Source: Bradyrhizobium tropiciagri
GTDB lineage: Bacteria; Pseudomonadota; Alphaproteobacteria; Rhizobiales; Xanthobacteraceae
Length of the DNA stretch: 64,000 bases
Reading direction: 5' to 3'
NCBI RefSeq assembly: GCF_018130545.1
Contig: NZ_JAFCKF010000013.1
Coordinates: forward strand, 1-64,000
In this document: in pieces, positions 8,133-17,460 of the stretch
Position numbering within the stretch: position 1 is the first letter of the stretch
Layout of the letters: the number at the start of each line of letters is the position of its first letter
Program-made: the position numbers and the translations under genes
Notes under the pieces: model-generated
The model's input: the letters and a program-made list of their open reading frames with translations, nothing else
Database searches by the model: none
Told to the model about the DNA's origin: nothing

Positions 8133-9466
8133 GGTGTTCCATGCGTGACATGCTCCGTTGCCGTCGTGGTTCGGCGGCGTTCGCAACCGTTCTCGCGTTA
8201 ATCCCGTTGATCGGAATGATGGCGCTCGGTGGTGAAGCCGGGTCGTGGTACGCGACCCGGCAGCGCGCCCAGGGCGCGGCCGATGCCGCCGCCTATTCGG
8301 GCGCATTGAGGTTGGCGTGCGACCAGGCTCCACAGCCTGGCACGACCTGCGATAATGCACAGACTTATGATTACCGCGGCAAGCAGGCAGCAGCCCAGAA
8401 CTCGTTCTGCAATTCGGGCGATCCCTCCTATTCAGGCTCCACGTGTGCGCCAAGCCTTCCATCAGGCGTGTCGAAATCGGTCCAGATGGCTACGTGGGCC
8501 ACGGGCGGGGTAACTTTCGTCCAGGCGACCGTTGGCCAACAGCAGCCGGCATATCTGGCGCGGGTGCTCGGCTTGTCGACGATCAATGTGGCTGCAGTGG
8601 CGATCGCCCAGATTGATAGTCTGGCGAAACCGCCATGTGTGTTGGCCCTGAAGGACCCCGTTACATTTCAAGGCAGCGCCACAGTGTCGTCGGCAACGTG
8701 CGGTATCTCGTCGGACAGCAGCGCGTCGAACGCGATCGGCTTTATCGGCAATTCCGGTCTCTCAATAAATGCGCCGAGCTACACGGTCGGAGGCTGTTCC
8801 CAGACGGGTGGCAGTCAATGCACGGGTGTGCAAACCTATCAGCAACCGATCCCCGATCCGTTAAGTGCCGTGAACGCGGCGCTGTCGGCGTTGACGACGT
8901 CGAATTTTGCGAGCCGGAACAACAACGCAGCACCCCTGCCGTACGAGACATGCAGCTGCTACAATACCAATCCGAACTTCCCCTCCAACACTGTGTTGAA
9001 CGGCACGTATTATTTTTCGGGGAACGTCAAGATCAATATGAACCCGACCATAACGGGTACGGCCACCCTGATATTTTTCGGAAGTGGTACATCGCTCACT
9101 ATTACCGGGACCCCGACCATCCAGCTTACGGCAATGACGTCACCGGCGCCTACCGGGCCGTCGGTATTGTCGGCTTCGGTCAAGGCTCTGATGAAGGATC
9201 TTCTGATCTACGACGGTGAGGCCTATTCGAAGCAGGGCGTCAACATCAGTGGCACCTCCACGAGTTATTTCAACGGTACGGTCTATGTGCCGAATGCTCC
9301 CGTCACCTACGGAGGCAACAGCTCGTCGAGTGCCCCCACTACCGGTTGCTACCAGGTCATAGCCTACGCGGTAACCTTCCAGGGCAATACGACGCTGGAC
9401 AATTCCACATGTACGTCAGGCGGGGGAGCAAAGCCGAACGTTCAGACCGTGCGTTTGGTGCAGTGA
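8129..9466 (+). CDS. tadG: TadG-like pilus assembly protein
   Basis: This 445-aa protein has a TadE/G-like N-terminus. The short basic segment RRGSAAFA precedes a hydrophobic helix and the characteristic WYATRQRAQGAADAAAYSGAL. The remainder is Ser/Thr/Asn-rich and probably periplasmic, with scattered cysteines (for example the CSC near 8950). Position +5 after the Gly is not Glu, so it may not be cleaved. I see no clear von Willebrand A metal site, unlike the longest TadG proteins. Start ATG 8129 overlaps the tadE stop. An alternative ATG lies at 8141. Confidence 0.85.
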   Translation: MRCSMRDMLRCRRGSAAFATVLALIPLIGMMALGGEAGSWYATRQRAQGAADAAAYSGALRLACDQAPQPGTTCDNAQTYDYRGKQAAAQNSFCNSGDPSYSGSTCAPSLPSGVSKSVQMATWATGGVTFVQATVGQQQPAYLARVLGLSTINVAAVAIAQIDSLAKPPCVLALKDPVTFQGSATVSSATCGISSDSSASNAIGFIGNSGLSINAPSYTVGGCSQTGGSQCTGVQTYQQPIPDPLSAVNAALSALTTSNFASRNNNAAPLPYETCSCYNTNPNFPSNTVLNGTYYFSGNVKINMNPTITGTATLIFFGSGTSLTITGTPTIQLTAMTSPAPTGPSVLSASVKALMKDLLIYDGEAYSKQGVNISGTSTSYFNGTVYVPNAPVTYGGNSSSSAPTTGCYQVIAYAVTFQGNTTLDNSTCTSGGGAKPNVQTVRLVQ

Positions 9467-9888
9467 TGAGGAGGCTCGACCAGCGTGGGGTGGCAGCTCT
9501 TGAGTTCTGTCTCATTGCCGTACCCCTGTTCACTTTGATCTTCGCCATCTTTGATTTCGGGCGATACACGATCACGATGCAATCGTTGCGCATGCTTGCG
9601 GATGCGAGCGCTCGGGCGAACATGATCAAATGCTACGCGCCCACTGTCTTGCAGTCCCAATCACCATCCACTTGCACGAGTGACTATCTGGCGGACGCTG
9701 ACAAGCGAACCATCGCCCCGTTCCTGTATGGCGCCGGTCTCACGCCGACAGTGACCACGTCGGTGACAACGAGCGCGTCGGGATCTGCGATTGTCGTGAC
9801 GGCACAGCAGTCAAGCTTCGCCATGCTGATGCCGATTTGGGGCACCAAGCTCAACGCGCCGAGCGTGTCCACCAATATCCCTTTCTGA
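9466..9888 (+). CDS. TadE/TadF-like pseudopilin
   Basis: This 140-aa minor pseudopilin has leader MRRLDQRG, then VAALEF with Glu at +5, a long hydrophobic helix, and a short periplasmic domain containing two cysteines. The ATG overlaps the last base of the preceding stop codon. It completes the tadE-tadG-tadF-like trio, after which the operon is interrupted by a 413-bp gap. Confidence 0.87.
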   Translation: MRRLDQRGVAALEFCLIAVPLFTLIFAIFDFGRYTITMQSLRMLADASARANMIKCYAPTVLQSQSPSTCTSDYLADADKRTIAPFLYGAGLTPTVTTSVTTSASGSAIVVTAQQSSFAMLMPIWGTKLNAPSVSTNIPF

Positions 9889-10301
9889 GCGGCCCGATTC
9901 GCCGGTGCTGACCAAGCTTGCCTGAGTCCCTAACTTCTAGATTGGCCGTGGCCTATCGGGCAGGTCCGAACTAGCCCAAGCGGGCTATGGAAGTGGTGCG
10001 CGCTGGCAACATCGCCGAGTTTTCTCTGGGGTTGCCGCGGCGCCGAGGGGCTCTTTCCTTGCAATCAGGGCGCGTGACGGGGGATGATCTCCGGGCCGCC
10101 ATTTCGCGGCCTGGCGTGTGGGGACATTCAGGGCGAGCTCGTTTTGCTTTCGCTCGGCGCGCCAGGGAATGGAAATTCGCAAGTAACTATTTGTAGTCGG
10201 ACAAACTGTAAGCTCTACGGCGTGGTGCACGAACGGGAGTGATCGGGCCGAGGTCGTAGATTTACGGGGGTCGTCGCGGAGACGCGGCGGAGGGGATTGG
10301 C
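9889..10301. other. Gap between the two halves of the Tad locus
   Basis: No credible gene is seen; small open frames here lack ribosome-binding sites and family features. A compact inverted repeat TAGCCC-aagc-GGGCTA (9972-9987) could end transcription from the first half, although no T-run follows. The region just before cpaC has an AGGGG ribosome-binding site at 10291-10295. A promoter for cpaC is expected here but I could not pick hexamers with confidence. Confidence 0.4.
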
Positions 10302-11972
10302 ATGATGGGAAGTCGCGTTTCGGTTGATGCGGGACTTGGGCTGGTTGCCTTCAGCGCGATGGCGTTTGGCGCTGCGATTGCCCTGTTTCATTGCATCCAT
10401 CCAGCAGCCGCCGCGGACCGGCGTGCGCCATCATCCTCGTCCTCCTCTGGCGTCTTCGTCAGTGAGATGAGCGACGTCCAGCGCGTCAGGGTGACCATCA
10501 ACAAGTCGCGCACCTTCAGGGTCGACACGGCGTTTTCCTCGATCGTCGCGGGCTCGCCTGACATCGCCGATGTGAAGTCGCTGAGCGACCACCTGATCTA
10601 CGTCCAGGGCAAGAAAACCGGCACCACCAACGTCATCCTGTTCGACAGCGGGATGAAGCAGATCGGCATCCTCGATGTCGAGGTCACGTTCGACATCGGC
10701 AATCTGCAGCAGAATATCCAGGCCGGCACCGGCACGCGCGGCATTCGCGTGTCTGCGTCCGAGGGCCAGGTGGTGCTGAGTGGAACGGCCGCCGATGCGG
10801 TCGCCGCCGAGCGCGCGATGACGATTGCCCAGGGCAGCATTCCCCAGGGCGGGATCGTCGTCAACGCGATGAGCGTTGCGGCGCCGCAGCAGGTGATGCT
10901 CGAGGTGCGCTTCCTCGAAGTCAATCGAGCTGCGGGACGCGACCTCGGCGTGAACCTGATGGCGGCCAACGCCAACGGGACTAACATCGCAAACAGCGGA
11001 CTGGGCGGCGTCACAGCCGCCGGCCGGTCTCCCATCGGCGGTATCAATACCGCTAACGGCCCCTTGGGTACTGGTGGCAGTCCGGTCGGGTCTGCGCCCA
11101 CCGGCAGCCTTCCTGTGCTCGGAACACTCGGAACGCTCGCCACCACCGCCGGCGGCGTGGCTGCGCCTCCGTTCGGAAGCCTGCTGACCAGCATCTTGAG
11201 GACCAGCAACGGCAGTTCCGTGGACCTTTTGATTACCGCCTTGGAAACCAAGGGACTGGCTCGCCGGCTTGCGGAGCCGAACCTGACCACGCTGTCGGGC
11301 GATGCCGCGCGCTTCCTAGCCGGCGGCGAGTTCCCGGTGCCCGTCGCCTCGACAGCGGTCGCGGGCGCACTGCCGACCGTGACCATCGACTACAAGAAGT
11401 TCGGCGTCGAGCTGGCCTTCGTGCCGACCGTACTTTCGCGCGGGGTGATCAACCTCCGCGTCGAGCCCTCGGTCAGCGAGCTCGATTTCTCCAACGCGGT
11501 GACCATCGCCGGCACCACGATCCCGGCGCTGACCCGCCGCGACGCGCGCACCACGGTCGAGTTGCGCGACGGCCAGAGCTTCGCCATCGCCGGCCTGCTG
11601 CAAACCCGCAACCAGCAGGACGTTTCGCAATTGCCGTGGATCGGCTCGGTGCCGGTGCTTGGATCCCTGTTCAGCAGCAAGTCCTATCAGCAGCAGGAAA
11701 CCGACCTGGTCATCATCGTGACGCCGCGCCTGGTCGCGCCGGCGGCGCCCGGACAGCAGTTGGCATCGCCGCTCGACTCGCGCTTGCCGGCCAATGACGT
11801 CGACTTCTTCCTCAACGGCCAGATGGAAGTGCGCAAGCGCTACGACGACTACGTCAATTCCGGCGGCGACGTGAAGGGACCCTATGGCCACATCATCGCG
11901 CCCAATGCGGTCGTGCGCGCTCCACCACCTGCGGTCGCAGTCGACCAGCCGGTCGTGAAGACCCTGAACTAG
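10302..11972 (+). CDS. cpaC: Tad outer-membrane secretin CpaC/RcpA
   Basis: This secretin forms the outer-membrane pore for the Flp pilus (556 aa). A signal peptide ends near AAAAD (about residue 40). An N-terminal pilus-secretin domain (about 55-135) follows, then a BON-like repeat (IRVSASEGQVVLSGTA) and the secretin domain up to about residue 480. The middle carries a long Gly/Ala/Thr-rich insert (about residues 225-290) that will probably be disordered. Two adjacent ATGs (10302, 10305) could serve as start. The usual neighbour cpaB is far upstream. Confidence 0.93.
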   Translation: MMGSRVSVDAGLGLVAFSAMAFGAAIALFHCIHPAAAADRRAPSSSSSSGVFVSEMSDVQRVRVTINKSRTFRVDTAFSSIVAGSPDIADVKSLSDHLIYVQGKKTGTTNVILFDSGMKQIGILDVEVTFDIGNLQQNIQAGTGTRGIRVSASEGQVVLSGTAADAVAAERAMTIAQGSIPQGGIVVNAMSVAAPQQVMLEVRFLEVNRAAGRDLGVNLMAANANGTNIANSGLGGVTAAGRSPIGGINTANGPLGTGGSPVGSAPTGSLPVLGTLGTLATTAGGVAAPPFGSLLTSILRTSNGSSVDLLITALETKGLARRLAEPNLTTLSGDAARFLAGGEFPVPVASTAVAGALPTVTIDYKKFGVELAFVPTVLSRGVINLRVEPSVSELDFSNAVTIAGTTIPALTRRDARTTVELRDGQSFAIAGLLQTRNQQDVSQLPWIGSVPVLGSLFSSKSYQQQETDLVIIVTPRLVAPAAPGQQLASPLDSRLPANDVDFFLNGQMEVRKRYDDYVNSGGDVKGPYGHIIAPNAVVRAPPPAVAVDQPVVKTLN

Positions 11973-11984
11973 AGGAGGCGGGAG

Positions 11985-12383
11985 ATGACCATCCGATATC
12001 TGGCACTGCTCGCCCCCTTCCTGCTCGGCGGCTGCTACGGCGTCTACGGGCATGACGAGATGGACCGCTACGTCCAGCGTTCCGACACCATCACGATGAG
12101 TGCCGGCAACGCCAAGGAGGTCAACGCGGTCACTCACACGATCAACCCGTGGCCGGCCTATGTCGGCGACCGCCGGATCGCTTATGACGCGCGGCGGACC
12201 GGTGAGGCTGTGAAGCGCTACGGCACCCAGACCCGGCCGCTCGATCAGCTGCCCGACATGGGCGATCCGACCAAGGCGATGGGCCAGCCGCCGCCCGTCC
12301 ACACCATTCAGGATGTCAATACAACCGGATTGGGAGCGGGAACCGGAGGATCGGTGGCCGTTGGGGTAGGGGGCAGCAGGTAG
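11985..12383 (+). CDS. Small lipoprotein of the Tad locus
   Basis: This 132-aa protein has a type II signal peptide with lipobox LLGGC (Cys16 the lipidation site). The mature part contains a conserved-looking block GDRRIAYDARRTGEAVKRY and a Gly-rich tail. It occupies the position of CpaD/RcpB lipoproteins between the secretin and tadD but is shorter than CpaD, and I cannot align it with certainty. It may be a pilotin or a secretin-associated factor. It starts 12 bp after cpaC behind AGAGGAGG. Confidence 0.82.
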   Translation: MTIRYLALLAPFLLGGCYGVYGHDEMDRYVQRSDTITMSAGNAKEVNAVTHTINPWPAYVGDRRIAYDARRTGEAVKRYGTQTRPLDQLPDMGDPTKAMGQPPPVHTIQDVNTTGLGAGTGGSVAVGVGGSR

Positions 12384-12436
12384 CGGTGAGCTGAGTCTTT
12401 CGGTCGTGCTGTCTGTTTTCGTTAGGTAGTTTCGCG

Positions 12437-13027
12437 ATGAATTTTCGAAGGGTGCAAGAGATGCGCTGGACTTGGGGAACGGGGCGAGGATTGCATCGTC
12501 TCGCGCCGGCGTTGATCTGTTGCTGCTTGGCGACCGGCCTTGGAGCCTGCGACTACACGACTCGGGAGGCGGCGATCGTCGCGCCCGTGGATCCGCCGGG
12601 CGGCGACCCCGTGCAGGAGCCGACCGACGTCAAATTCTATCCCTCCGACGAACTGGTGCGGCTAGGCCTCGAGCAATATAACCGCGGCAGCTACGGTCTC
12701 TCCCAGCGCTACTTCAAGGAGGCGGTCGAGAAGGCCCCGAAGGACGTCACAGCCTGGGTCGGGCTCGCGGCGAGCTATGACAAGATCCGCCGCTTCGACC
12801 TTGCCGATCAGGCCTATGCGCAGGCCATCCGGATCGGCGGCGAGACCGTTCAGATCCTCAACGATCAGGGCTATTCGCTCATGCTGCGCGGCAATCTGAG
12901 CGGCGCGCGGCGCAAGTTCGAGAAGGCGTATTCGCTCGACCCCGGCAACCCGGTGATCGCCAACAACCTCGAACTCCTCAACGGCAGCCGCAAGTTCATC
13001 GAGCGGCCGCCGAACAATCAGCCGTAG
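12437..13027 (+). CDS. tadD: TPR lipoprotein TadD
   Basis: This outer-membrane lipoprotein with tetratricopeptide repeats (196 aa) probably supports secretin assembly. The lipobox is LGAC after a hydrophobic stretch. TPR-type helices occupy about residues 70-185, including ARRKFEKAYSLDPGNPVIANNL. The first ATG (12437) has a weak ribosome-binding site. An in-frame ATG at 12461 is preceded by AAGGG and may be the true start; both leave a complete signal peptide. It is the last gene of the Tad locus and runs into a convergent gene 27 bp away. Confidence 0.9.
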   Translation: MNFRRVQEMRWTWGTGRGLHRLAPALICCCLATGLGACDYTTREAAIVAPVDPPGGDPVQEPTDVKFYPSDELVRLGLEQYNRGSYGLSQRYFKEAVEKAPKDVTAWVGLAASYDKIRRFDLADQAYAQAIRIGGETVQILNDQGYSLMLRGNLSGARRKFEKAYSLDPGNPVIANNLELLNGSRKFIERPPNNQP

Positions 13028-13054
13028 GCTCGGGCTAGGCCGCAGGACTGGTCA

Positions 13055-15316
13055 TCAGCGTCCGAGCCAGCGCCCGAGTTTCGCGTCGAGGACGGCACCG
13101 AGAATATTGGCATAGTCGTCGGTCCATGCAGCCCGCGAGCCGGGATCGACGCGCGTCCATCCCTGCTTGGGCAGCTCGCCGAGATCCTTTTCGTCCCGGG
13201 CGAACACGACCACGTCCGATGGATTGCGCATATCGTCGTCGGTCATACCAGGCGGAAGCTGTGCCTTGGCAAATGCAACCAGACCTTCGGCATTGCCGAC
13301 CGCGGCTGCCGGCGCGCGCAGCGCCATGTGTCGATTCGAGATGTGCTGAACGATGATACCGTGGTCGGTGAGGTGCGATCGATAGCCGGCAAACGCCTCG
13401 CGCGTCAGCAGGTGCACGGGAATGGCGTCAGAGGAGAACGCGTCGAGCACGATCAGGTCGTAGCGCTCGGCGGATGCGGACAGGGTCAGCCGCGCATCTC
13501 CGAGCACAATGCGAATATCCGGTCCGCATACCCCGAGGAAGTGGAACAGGGCCGGATCGCGCGCGATGCGCACCACATGCGGATCGAGTTCGAAGAATGT
13601 CCAGGCTTCGCCGTCGTGGCGATGGCAAGCAAGGCTGCCGGCGCCGAGCCCGACGACCGCTACGCGCCTCAGCCCCCCTTGCGCGCGGCGGGCTTCCGCT
13701 ATGGCGTCGGCGATCGGCCCGCCGAAATAATAGTACGTGGTCGGTTCAGGGCGGCCGGTGAACGGCGTTCCATCCGGATTGCGCACGCGTTCCGCGCCGT
13801 GCAGCGTCGTGCCGTGCATCAGGAGGCGGAATTGTCCGGTGCGGTCCTCGACCACGCGATGCACACCGAAGAAGCTGCGGACCTGCTCGATGGGGGTGAA
13901 CAGAGGATCGAGCTTGGTGATCACAAAGGCAAGCGCCGCAAGGCCGAAGAACCAGGCCGGTTGCCGGCGTACCAGCACCATGATGCCGGCCAGGATGATG
14001 AGCGCGATCTCGATCGGCATCGCAGCGCTGGCCGGAACGCGAATGCGCATCAATATGACGCCGAGAGCCAATGCAGCCAAGGCCAGGCCGGGGCCACTTT
14101 GCCGCAGGAATCGGCCCGGCCCACCGTCAAACGCACCGGGCAGTGCCATCAGTGCGGCCAGAACCAGAATCGGATACTCGGCGACGCCGTTGAAGATGTG
14201 CGGTGCCATCAACCCGGCGAATAGTCCGCCGATCGTGCCGCCGAATGAGGTCCACAGGTAGAATTCCGTCAGGCGTGCCGGCTGCGGTCGTCGACGATAG
14301 AGCTCGCCATGACAGGCGAGCGCGATCACCAGAAAGCTCGCGAGGTGGATCGCGAGCACGACGCCTAGATACTGCCGAACCACGTTAGACGCGGTTGCGA
14401 CCAGGGCCACGGCAGCGAACGGCACCAGCTTCAGGACACGTCCGTGCGCCACCCAGGCGCGCTCGCGGAAGATCGCAACGAAGGTCAGGAGGTAGAGCGA
14501 CAGCGGCAAGACCCAAAGGAATGGTGCGGCCGCCAGATCGACCGAGATCGCCGCCGTGACCGCGATCACGAGCCCGGCCGGAATCGCAGCGAGCACGGTC
14601 CACATTGCTCGTTCAGCGATCGTGGGAGCGGGAGCCTCGCCGGCGTTCGTTTGGCTGATCGAGGGCTTGCCGGCGCCGGCGATCATGACCGCCGCAGCCG
14701 CAATCAGCGCGATCAAGAGAAAATAGCCAAGCGACCACATCAGGACCTGCGTGCGCAACCTGAACAGCGGTTCGACAACGAAGGGATAAGTCATGAGCCC
14801 TGTGAACGAGCCGAGATTGGATGCTGCATACAGCAAGTAGGGGTTGGCAGCCTGCGGATGACCGCTCGCGGCGAACCAGCTTTGCAACAGGGGAGCGGTT
14901 GCGCCCAATGCGACAAACGGCAAACCGATCGATGCGGTAAACAATGTCAGCAGCCAGAACTCGAGCCCGTGCTGCGGTGCCACCTCGAAGCCCTGAGCGA
15001 TGCCGACCGGCAATGTGGCAGCGGCAATCGCCAGAAGGACGAGGTGGACGAGGGCCGATGGTCCCGGCGACAGCGTGCGGCTGAGCAGATGCGCGTACGC
15101 ATACCCCAGCAACAATGCCGACTGGAAGAAGACCATGGCGACGGACCAGATGGCTGCCGCACCGCCGAGCCGTGGCAGCACCATCTTTGCAAACATCGGT
15201 TCGATCGCGAACAGCAGCAGTGCCGAAAGGAACAGCGCCGCAGGATATACGACGGGCGCGAAACGCAGTGCCGGTGTGGAGACGGCTCGAAGAGTGGCTT
15301 GGTCATCAAAATGCAT
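13055..15316 (-). CDS. Fused MFS-type membrane/spermidine-synthase-like protein
   Basis: This 753-aa protein joins an N-terminal multi-pass membrane region (about residues 15-510) to a C-terminal spermidine-synthase-like methyltransferase fold (about 520-753). The latter shows the nucleotide-binding motif VVGLGAGSLACH, an acidic residue at the end of strand 2 (FFELDP) and a conserved LIVLDAFSSDAIPVHLLT segment. Such fused proteins are common in proteobacteria, but their substrate is not established. The frame extends to a TTG at 15400; ATG 15316 is a more likely start. It is convergent with tadD and unrelated to the pilus. Confidence 0.85.
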   Translation of the reverse strand: MHFDDQATLRAVSTPALRFAPVVYPAALFLSALLLFAIEPMFAKMVLPRLGGAAAIWSVAMVFFQSALLLGYAYAHLLSRTLSPGPSALVHLVLLAIAAATLPVGIAQGFEVAPQHGLEFWLLTLFTASIGLPFVALGATAPLLQSWFAASGHPQAANPYLLYAASNLGSFTGLMTYPFVVEPLFRLRTQVLMWSLGYFLLIALIAAAAVMIAGAGKPSISQTNAGEAPAPTIAERAMWTVLAAIPAGLVIAVTAAISVDLAAAPFLWVLPLSLYLLTFVAIFRERAWVAHGRVLKLVPFAAVALVATASNVVRQYLGVVLAIHLASFLVIALACHGELYRRRPQPARLTEFYLWTSFGGTIGGLFAGLMAPHIFNGVAEYPILVLAALMALPGAFDGGPGRFLRQSGPGLALAALALGVILMRIRVPASAAMPIEIALIILAGIMVLVRRQPAWFFGLAALAFVITKLDPLFTPIEQVRSFFGVHRVVEDRTGQFRLLMHGTTLHGAERVRNPDGTPFTGRPEPTTYYYFGGPIADAIAEARRAQGGLRRVAVVGLGAGSLACHRHDGEAWTFFELDPHVVRIARDPALFHFLGVCGPDIRIVLGDARLTLSASAERYDLIVLDAFSSDAIPVHLLTREAFAGYRSHLTDHGIIVQHISNRHMALRAPAAAVGNAEGLVAFAKAQLPPGMTDDDMRNPSDVVVFARDEKDLGELPKQGWTRVDPGSRAAWTDDYANILGAVLDAKLGRWLGR

Positions 15317-15404
15317 GGCGCTCTGAAATCGGTTGCGGCACGCGGTGCCAAATCGAGGAGTGAAATTTACCGACGACGGAAACTGGAAAAAGCTCTGCAA
15401 TAGG

Positions 15405-15424
15405 ACGCTTGAAAACGCTTGAAG
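15405..15424. repeat. Two tandem copies of ACGCTTGAA
   Basis: Two adjacent 10-bp units (15405-15414 and 15415-15424) differ only in the last base. The unit resembles one arm of the palindrome at 48209-48254 (CGCTTGAAAACGC), so it may be the remnant of the same interspersed repeat. Confidence 0.45.
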
Positions 15425-15562
15425 ATAGCATCAGCGGGCGGATTCTGAAAACGACCAGCCGTTAAGGTTACGGCTCGATCGCACCGTTTCAAGTGGCCTT
15501 CCCGTAACCGGCGGTCGCGTGCCACCCCCCGAAAGTGTTGCTGGCACCCGTTGCGGGCCGAC

Positions 15563-16705
15563 CTAGTTGATCAGCACGGCATCGACGCGGCGGCTGCTTC
15601 TTGTGCTGATAATGATGGCGCCGTTGCGGATGGCAAATCTCGCACCGACGAGTCTCGGAATTTTTTCGGTCAGTGGTGACGGCAGCGGAATCATTCCGCC
15701 GGTGACGGGATCGCCGACGTTGATCGGAGGTCCGCCCGCGCCGGCCGAGGGCGCTGCCTTGATGTACTCCTTGATCAATTGACTCTCTTCCCGCGAGAGA
15801 GTGAGTGCGGTCTGCTCGCTGATGGCCGCTCTTTTTTCCGCCTCGGCCTTCTCTTGCGCTTCTTCCTGTTGCGCGGCTTCGCGCTTGGCTGCGTCATGCT
15901 CGAGCTTGGCGAGGCGCTCCCGCAGCGGCACGAGCTCCCGCCGCAACATGACGATCTCGGATTTCAGGGTGAAGTTCTGACCGAGCGCAATCGCTGCGGC
16001 AACGCAGGCAACGACTGAAATCAGGCTCAGACACGCAACGGCCAGTCCCGTCATTCCGACGCGATTGGCCGTTTTCCGATCCGGCATGCCTGCCGTCGAA
16101 CGCCGGCGCCGCGCCCGCATGAATCGCGGCATGCTGCTGCCGAGCAACTTCACGAGTCGCGCGAGCCGGGAGTCGTCCGGACCCGCGGCGTGAATCGAGC
16201 CGAATGCCGGCTCGAGCACGATCGGGGCGAGCGCGGACAGGTCGGGTGCTGCGGTTGGGCGGCCTGCGCTCGAGGTCATGCGATCGGCAACGTCCTCATC
16301 CATCACGCGAGGGAGCTGGCTATCAATGTCGTCGGGCCGCTCGACATCAGCACCGCTGATCGCATCGGGCGCGTCGGCTGCAACGGCTTCCAGCAGCTCC
16401 GTCTGGCGTTCGTCGAACTCCTGTTCGCCAAGCTCCTGCGCGTTGAGCTCCTGCTCGGCTCGGGAGGCTTCAAGCGCGCTCCATAGCGCGAGCCCGGACT
16501 CGGTGATCTGCAGCCCGGCCTCATTGATCGAAGCCCATCCGGATTGGAACACGTCCGCGTCGCCAAGCTCGGACGATCGCTTCAACTTCGTGGCTGCATC
16601 GCCTGCGGCGATCATGCGCTTGACCTCGCGACTGACCTCGTCGAGCGGAATCCGCTGTTCGGGTCTTGCAGCCAGCACACTCAAGATCGCCAGATTGAAC
16701 CTCAT
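15563..16705 (-). CDS. Hypothetical membrane protein with winged-helix-like N-terminus and coiled coil
   Basis: This 380-aa protein belongs to no family I can name. Residues 1-85 look like a winged-helix module (LSVLAARPEQRIPLDEVSRE and following helices). An acidic, Gln/Glu-rich linker follows, then one membrane segment (about 215-245, VACLSLISVVACVAAAIAL), a charged coiled coil (about 245-300) and a C-terminal region ending in ISTRSSRRVDAVLIN. A topology with the DNA-binding-like module in the cytoplasm and the coiled coil outside is plausible, suggesting a one-component membrane regulator. That is inference. A GAGAGG ribosome-binding site precedes the ATG. Confidence 0.78.
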   Translation of the reverse strand: MRFNLAILSVLAARPEQRIPLDEVSREVKRMIAAGDAATKLKRSSELGDADVFQSGWASINEAGLQITESGLALWSALEASRAEQELNAQELGEQEFDERQTELLEAVAADAPDAISGADVERPDDIDSQLPRVMDEDVADRMTSSAGRPTAAPDLSALAPIVLEPAFGSIHAAGPDDSRLARLVKLLGSSMPRFMRARRRRSTAGMPDRKTANRVGMTGLAVACLSLISVVACVAAAIALGQNFTLKSEIVMLRRELVPLRERLAKLEHDAAKREAAQQEEAQEKAEAEKRAAISEQTALTLSREESQLIKEYIKAAPSAGAGGPPINVGDPVTGGMIPLPSPLTEKIPRLVGARFAIRNGAIIISTRSSRRVDAVLIN

Positions 16706-16894
16706 GCGGCGCCTCTCGATGCCCCATCAGCCGGTCGTGCAGTCGGCCGTCTCCCGTGCCGACGTCGATCAGTCAGAGAGTCGGGTGAAGTGTAACGGCT
16801 CCCACAGGGGCAAACAATCCGGCTCCAGGCGTACGACAGATGGATAAGTCTGCCCGCCAACGCGACGCGTCACGATCGGGTTCGCGTCAGCTGC

Positions 16895-17161
16895 TCAGAG
16901 AAACTCGCGAAGCCGGGAGAGCTCAATCACGTGCTCGGGTGACAGCACGTCGGGGACGAGCGGAGGCTGCGTCTTGGTCCGGATCTCATAAAGATGCCGC
17001 GTCTTCTCGGGCTTGCCCATGAAATCGCGAATGCATTGGTCGAGCGTTGCGTTGGCGACCATATAGGGCGCGCGATCCTCTCGCCTGGCGTTGTTGAGAG
17101 AAGGCCATTTGTAAAGGTAGGCCGCGGCCTGGAAGTCCACCTGATGAGAGTGGTCAGTCAT
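16895..17161 (-). CDS. Small conserved-looking hypothetical protein
   Basis: This 88-aa protein starts with MTDHSHQVDFQAAAYLYKW and is rich in charged and aromatic residues, with no signal peptide or membrane segment. The start at 17161 is used; the frame extends upstream without start signals. It is divergent from dinB, with 299 bp between them. No function can be given. Neighbouring DNA has no link to a pathway. Confidence 0.65.
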   Translation of the reverse strand: MTDHSHQVDFQAAAYLYKWPSLNNARREDRAPYMVANATLDQCIRDFMGKPEKTRHLYEIRTKTQPPLVPDVLSPEHVIELSRLREFL

Positions 17162-17396
17162 TCCAGGATATCTACCTGAAAAAGCCTGCCCGTCAAAGCA
17201 CGCCGGCAAGCGAGCGAACGGCTGCGGCAATCTGCGAGCGTTGTGGGCCGTCGCGAATCGTCGAACGACTTGCCGCCGCGCCTCCCGCTGATTCGTTTCG
17301 ATTGCTTCACACAGCGGAGCGCACGCGAAGGAAGGACACTGCCGCGGACGCTTCGGCGTCATTCACGGTGCCAGTCGCCAGACGACAAATTCCCCG

Positions 17397-17429
17397 TTGA
17401 CTGGATTCCGATTTGTTCCTATTTTGTTC
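17397..17429 (+). promoter_or_regulatory. dinB promoter with LexA (SOS) box
   Basis: GTTC-CTATTTT-GTTC at 17415-17429 matches the alphaproteobacterial LexA operator GTTC-N7-GTTC exactly. A -35 TTGACT (17397-17402) and a -10 TATTTT (17420-17425) with a 17-bp spacer surround it, so the operator covers the -10. LexA bound here would block transcription until DNA damage. Confidence 0.82.
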
Positions 17430-17460
17430 TTTCGATCGGAGCAAGCTTAAGCGGGTCGAG

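Noticed and set aside
9987-10196. Small open frame in the Tad gap
   Set aside because: No ribosome-binding site, unusual composition and no recognisable feature.
13328-15403. Long open frames opposite the MFS/spermidine-synthase gene
   Set aside because: They are antisense products of GC-rich coding DNA with Arg/Gly/Ala-rich translations and no family features.
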